Below are positions 58,557-64,000 of a stretch of 64,000 nt of DNA, piece by piece. Numbering within the stretch: the stretch's first letter is position 1; the number at the start of each line of letters is the position of its first letter. A program made the translations under genes and the position numbers. Source of the stretch: Oenanthe sinensis (taxonomy: Eukaryota > Streptophyta > Magnoliopsida > Apiales > Apiaceae); contig CM053801.1 in the NCBI GenBank assembly GCA_028671895.1, positions 15,971,375-16,035,374 on the forward strand, read 5' to 3'. The notes under the pieces were generated by a model. That model saw only the letters and a program-made list of their open reading frames with translations, did not search any database and was not told the DNA's origin.

Positions 58557-59913
58557 ATGACAATTCCAGTGATTGATTTCTCGAAACTCAACGGAGAGGA
58601 GAGAGCGAACATAATGGCACAACTGCATAACGGCTGTGAAGAATGGGGTTTCTTTCAGGTATGTGTGAAAATACCAACCCTCACAAAACTTTAACGTGTA
58701 GGAAGGCTATATCATGCTTATGTTAATAGCACGTACTATCATAGTATCATTAACCTTGGTTTCTGTTTCGCTAAACTAAAAAATGTTGCTAATTTTTATA
58801 TAATCAGAATGAACTATGTTACTATATTTCTGTGTCCACTAACTGCAAAATATATGTTATGTAACAGTTGGTGAACCACGGAATACCGGAGGAGCTCCTC
58901 GAGAGAGTGAAGAAAGTGAGCTCTGAATGCTATAAGCTGGAAAGAGAAGAGAAATTCAAAACCTCAATGCCAGTTAAGTTGTTGAATGAGTTGTTTGAAA
59001 CAAAAAGCCACAACAAGATAGAGAATGTGGACTGGGAGGATGTTTTTCTTCTTACAGATGATGCTATCGAGTCTGAATGGCCGTCAGAAACCCCAGAATT
59101 CAGGTATATATCAAACTATTGCTCATAAATACTCTTTGTACCATGTACATATATTAATATCTGTTCTGGAAAGCCCTACTTACCCCGATAAATCATCCGC
59201 TAAAAGCTTCATAAGGTCCTCAACGCTTTATATAGCACTAGTATGAAGTATAGAGTTTTGGGAACAACATAATTTTAACATACAAAATATGTGACATGTT
59301 TCATTACAGAGAGACTATGACAGAATATCGAGCTGAATTGAAGAAACTGGCAGTGAAGGTCATGGAGGTGATGGATGAAAATTTGGGCTTGCCAAAGGGA
59401 TGCATTAGACAGGCCTTTAATGGCGGGGAAGCTGGTGATAGTAATGCATTTTTTGGCACAAAAGTAAGCCATTATCCTCCTTGTCCACAACCTGAGATGG
59501 TCAACGGCCTACGGGCTCATACAGATGCAGGAGGAGTGATCTTACTCTTTCAAGATGATCAAGTGAACGGTCTTCAAATCCTCAAAGACGGACAATGGAT
59601 AGATGTTCAGCCCATAAAGAATTCTATTGTCATCAACACAGGTGACCAGATTGAGGTGTTGAGCAATGGGAAATACAAGAGTGTTTGGCACCGAGTTTTG
59701 GCATTACCTACTGGAAATAGAAGATCTATTGCCTCTTTTTACAATCCATCTTACAAAGCCACTATTGCTCCTGCTCAACAACTTGTGGAAACACAACACA
59801 AAGAACTCAAACAGGATTACCCAAAGTTTGTGTTTGGTGATTACATGTCTGTTTATGCTAAACAGAAGTTCCTCCCTAAAGAACCAAGGTTTGAAGCGGT
59901 GAAGGCTAAGTGA
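58557..59913 (+). CDS. ACO5: 1-aminocyclopropane-1-carboxylate oxidase, ACO5-type
   Basis: Last enzyme of ethylene synthesis: a cytosolic Fe(II)- and ascorbate-dependent oxygenase that converts ACC to ethylene. Three exons (58557-58658, 58868-59103 and 59310-59913), GT-AG, in phase, give 313 residues, normal for the family. Iron ligands are H183 and D185 (HTDAGG) and H240 (KSVWHRV). The R-x-S motif binding the carboxylate/bicarbonate side is at 250-252 (NRRSIAS). The N-terminus MTIPVIDFSKLNGEERANIM and the pieces NVDWEDVFLL and KEPRFEAVK match Arabidopsis ACO5 (At1g77330) more closely than ACO1-4. Only two introns are present, with no intron in the conserved C-terminal part (GDQIEVLSNGKYKS). 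No lesion seen; probably active. Confidence 0.95.
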
Positions 59914-61180
59914 AAATTTTAGTATGTACAGTCAACTTCTCAATCATGAGACAAGATTGACAACTCTTTCTGTTGTGTGTGTGTTGGTGAGTACTATATA
60001 TTTTCCAAAGTGGAAAAGATCCTATTGGGATTCTCTATCTTTAACTTTATTATAAGCCAGATTGTCAGCGGAGCTTATAAACTACGCAGTGGTTATATCA
60101 ATGTTTCTTTTTCTGCATAGAAAATTGTAATTGTCAAAGTTTGTTTCAAGTATACCATATGTTTGTGTTTCAAGGTATAATTATAGACGTATAGTAAGTG
60201 CAAAGTACGATTACAGTTTTAAACACAAAGGCTGCTATAATCTGTATTTCATCGTCGACTCTAAATTATGTTAATTTGAACACTAAGAATTACAAGCACT
60301 TATTTGCAGACACTTATTTCACATAAAGATATAACTACCAGTGAGTTGAGCGAATCTGCTGAAGAACACGCCATGGTCTTCGTTTCTCAATAACAGGAAT
60401 GATATTTTACATGAGCTGCAAGGAACAATTTGTATAACCATATCAATTCTTATTTTGCATTATAATTACTAATTTTTTTTTCAAATCACTATATTACTCA
60501 TTACCGATTTACTATCTATAGCTTAGCAGGTTTTACCCAAGAACTTCATGGTTTTGTATTGAACACAAGTTTAACATTATAATGCATCCACTGCTAGTAG
60601 AACTCGAGCAACTTCTATAAACTTAACAATTACTTCAAGGGTTGTTTTGATTTTCACATATTTACCAAAACTAGATGCCCTGCATCAGCACTCTGAATGT
60701 TTAATTTTTTTATGTTCTGTAAACATTTTTGACACATAATTCATATCTGTGCCAAAAACAAGTACAGTCAGTGGTCAGCCAAATGCTGCAAACGGTGAGA
60801 ATAAAAGGAAAAAACATATAGAAAAATGACAAAGACCATCACATCCCGTGGGATGATGTGAGTATTAATGTGTTATATTTTATATGAGAAATACAGTAAA
60901 CATCTTAATACTTCTCAAAATATTTTGTTCCTTTTACAGTCCCTGATACGCCAACTGGTAAGCCTAAACCAGCTTCAATACCAAACAATTACATGAATGG
61001 ACAAGAACCAACAAATAGCGTCAGGATGATGATAACGACTTACAAGCTTTAACGTTTATATTCAGCTTAGTTATCTGATCTCCTCAGTCAATATGAATAG
61101 GACCACTTTATTTCCTAAATATATTAGTTTTTGATGTCATGTAAGTGGTACAAGCTTTAGAAGCACTTCACTAAAATATA
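59914..61180. other. 3' flank of the ACC oxidase gene and intergenic sequence
   Basis: The first few hundred bases are presumably 3' UTR. No gene or clear repeat otherwise. Confidence 0.5.
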
Positions 61181-61188
61181 TTCAATAT

Positions 61189-62710
61189 TAGGGCTGCAAA
61201 TGAACAGAGCTGTTCGTGAACAAAACTCGAGTTCGGCTCGTTTAAGTGAGCTCGACTCTGTTCGTTTATTAAAAGAACCTGATCTTGAACATAAAAATCC
61301 GCTCGGTTAGTAAACGAACCCGAGCCGAGCTTTATGCCTGTTCGGCTCGAGCTCGGCTCGTTTAGCTCGGGATCGGCTCGAGTTCGGCTCGAGCTCGTCT
61401 AGCTCGGCTCGGCTCGGATAAAATTTATATATATTATAAATAAAAAAAATATTATGAATAATTTAAATATTTATATCATATTTAATATATTAATGTTTAT
61501 ATGAAATTATTCATATTATATATATATTGTTAAAAAAAGAATAAATGTATACTATACATGTGGTTTTTGTTTGTTTTACAGATGCTAAGAATCAGATTCA
61601 GGCATTTGCCTTTCAATTCCCAAACCATTGCATCTCGATTCTCATTCTCATTACAGGCTGCATTCACTGTCGTCTAAGTAACACTGGAAGTTGTATTTGT
61701 GTAAATTGTGAATCTGTGATGTACTGATGTATCTTAATTCTTGAACATTTTATTTTTAAAATCTCTAAATATAATAATTAACACAAATTCAAATTTTATA
61801 TTATATTTTTATTATGATATGTATAAATATATACACACACGCATATATTATAATGTATTTACATTTGATTATTTGAATCATATTTAATATATTAATTTTT
61901 ATGTGACTATATATATATATATAACATACATAATTTTATAATCTTTTAATTTTCTTTAATTGATTACAATCTCATTTTAGAAAATGAATATCAATTTTAT
62001 TTAATTTGTCAAAATTAAAAAATTGATTAAACCATGCCATTTTAAAAGAATAGAAACAACAATTCGTGACAATGCACTAGTTACGAGTACTAGTCAATAT
62101 AGTAGTGATATACTAAGATCTCCAACCAAATTAATTTTTTATTTTTTTAAAATTTGGGGATATCATTATATTATATATATCTTGACATTCATATGGTTGG
62201 ATTGTCGAGAAATATTTTTAGAAAAATAGAAACAACAATTCGTGACAAAACACTAGTTACGAGTACTAGTCAAGTAGTCAATATAGTAATGATATACTAG
62301 AATCTTCAACCAAATTAATTTTTTATTTTTTTAAAATTTGGGAATATCATTATATTAAGTATATCTTGGCATCCGTACGGTTGGATCGTCGAGAAATATT
62401 TCTTAAAAAATAGAAACAACAATCCGTAAAAGTTATTTTTATTAATTGGACTTAATTGAGTAAAAAATATTTGTTTTGTTAGTGAACAACTCGATTCGGC
62501 TCGGACTCGGTTCGAATTCGACTCGACTCGGACCCGACTCGATTTGTTCGCGAAAAACTCGTGTTCGGCTCGTTTATTAGGAAACTCGGCTCGACTCGGT
62601 TCGTTTTAAAAAAAAGTCAAACTCGGCTCGGTTCGGTTCGTTTAAAAAAAAAGTCAAGCTCGGCTCGGCTCGGGCAAAACTCGGCTCGACTCTGTTCGTT
62701 TGCAGCCCTA
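61189..62710. mobile_element. Non-autonomous hAT-like element, 1.5 kb
   Basis: Ends TAGGGCTGCAAATGAAC and GTTCGTTTGCAGCCCTA are inverted repeats. The 8-bp flank TTCAATAT is perfect on both sides (61181-61188 and 62711-62718), typical of hAT. Subterminal regions are dense in GGCTCG and CTCGAG words. Inside, a unit of about 180 bases is tandemly repeated (62045-62221, 62222-62404 and a stub to about 62,430), starting ATAGAAACAACAATTCGTGA. No transposase. Confidence 0.88.
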
Positions 62711-62718
62711 TTCAATAT

Positions 62719-64000
62719 TGAATACATCAATTTAGATAAAATTGGCACAAAGGGAGTTGTAAAACTATACAATTAGAATTCATACAGATGTTGAGAATAT
62801 GCACTCCTGTTCGAACCTATCCTTACTTCGATCATCAATGTGCCTGAAAAAAAATTGTAATATTAGAACAATCTGAATTTGCATACAAGTAATACTAGTT
62901 AAAAATTCTTGAGAAAAGAGATGAGTGCTGGAAAACAAATAAACAGTATAAAGCAGACACCCAACTGAAAGTAAATATATCAATAATTCAGGAAGATTTG
63001 GCATCTGTTTATTTGTGTACTAATTCAGTTCTCAGTTAAGAGCCAGTAGCAGAATCAGTCTGACAGAGAATGGAAACAAATTGTTATAGTTTTTGACAGA
63101 TTCTCGACTTAAGACAGCTAGAAAAGCATGCAGCATCTTAAGATGCTTATTAGAACTTGTGTTTAGGCAAAAGTAAGCGAGGGAGCAGAACAAATGAAAC
63201 TCTTTCTCTTTCCGTTTGGTCAGTCTTGATCACGTGTTTTATGGCCCTGAGAACCATGTATGATATTAGGTAAGCAGTTTAAGCTACAGGTTTAAGGACT
63301 TGATACATTCATGTTGAATGAAGATGACAATGAAATCAATGCATCGTGCACATCACAAATTCCCAAATGATTTTTAAAGCTACAAAAGAAATAATTATTT
63401 CGTAAAAACTCACTATACCAATTACTACTACGCCTACTGAATATTTCAAGAATTACATTCCTGTTGTTTCTTTAGCCAAGCAAGTCAAGGACCTGCTGAG
63501 CTTTTAGGGGAGAATGGGAGATCCATACCTCCCAATTAGCTTGTATGCATTAATAAATTAGTTTACCAATCAGTCTAATATAAAGACAGATAGAAGTATA
63601 CAATTACACATATAAGTTTCAGATTTTCAAAATTACATGGATATATATACTGAAGCGGCTGTCAGAATTTGTTACAATAACTTTTTATAATCGAATAGAA
63701 TTGAAAGAGAGAGGGGGGAAACAATGAACTTTCTGTAAGCACATATAAATCGCATAATATGCCATATATTGTCAGGGAACTTACAAGGCACAAGTAAAAT
63801 TTCAATATGATCTTTACTTGGTATAACAAAAAAGCTGAACGCGGCCAAGTTGATCTTTAGTAAGCATTACATAACATATTCGAAATATTCATTCAAGTTC
63901 CCATGAATACATATATACACATAGCAGGAATCAATCTCTCAAATTCCATAAAAGTGAAAGGAAGAATACCTTAACAGCAATTCATGATTCACCTACTCCA
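62719..64000. other. Right-hand end of the window
   Basis: No gene, RNA or defined repeat could be supported. Short ORFs show no recognisable motif. Confidence 0.4.

Overview
The window is plant nuclear DNA, and clearly eudicot-like. It is AT-rich, its genes are interrupted by GT-AG introns, and the space between genes is crowded with MITEs, hAT-like elements, foldback elements and LTR retrotransposons. The species cannot be fixed from the sequence alone.

Layout. 63-7290 (minus): most of a PTB3-type polypyrimidine-tract-binding protein gene, running off the left edge; its introns carry foldback and Stowaway-like MITEs. 9646-10146 (plus): an RraA-like / 4-hydroxy-4-methyl-2-oxoglutarate aldolase gene without introns in the CDS. 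14164-17180 (minus): a complete five-exon gene for cytosolic ribosomal protein L3 with a telo-box/site II promoter. 18662-19059 (plus): a second telo-box/site II promoter followed by a candidate C/D snoRNA. 19229-22586: a very young non-autonomous LTR retrotransposon whose single long ORF contains pieces resembling host EXO1 and the SNF1-kinase gamma-type (SNF4) subunit. 24430-25729 (minus): an SMG7 pseudogene. 26440-28330 (minus): a LINE gag-like remnant split by a hAT-like element. 28692-31048: foldback and MULE-type MITEs. 31224-42872: a Tat-lineage Ty3/gypsy element in a three-LTR arrangement, with broken gag and pol and a spliced antisense gene. 44336-45948 (plus): an intact ROH1-like gene. 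47717-48340: a solo LTR inside a tandem duplication. 49995-50996 (plus): an HSP20-like membrane-anchored protein gene with a frameshift near its C-terminus. 51211-57103: a large foldback element, eroded GCTCG-rich repeats and a possible LTR. 58450-59913 (plus): an ACO5-type ACC oxidase gene. 61189-62710: a second hAT-like element with a perfect 8-bp target duplication.

The host genes are unrelated housekeeping and hormone genes and do not form a pathway. The most unusual content is mobile: (i) the chimeric gene-capturing LTR element at 19229-22586; (ii) the Tat element, with outer 5-bp target duplications around LTR-deleted internal-LTR-internal-LTR, an integrase whose catalytic glutamate codon is a stop, and a phase-consistent four-exon antisense gene. 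All splice sites, target duplications and repeat comparisons were read by eye; no database search was run.
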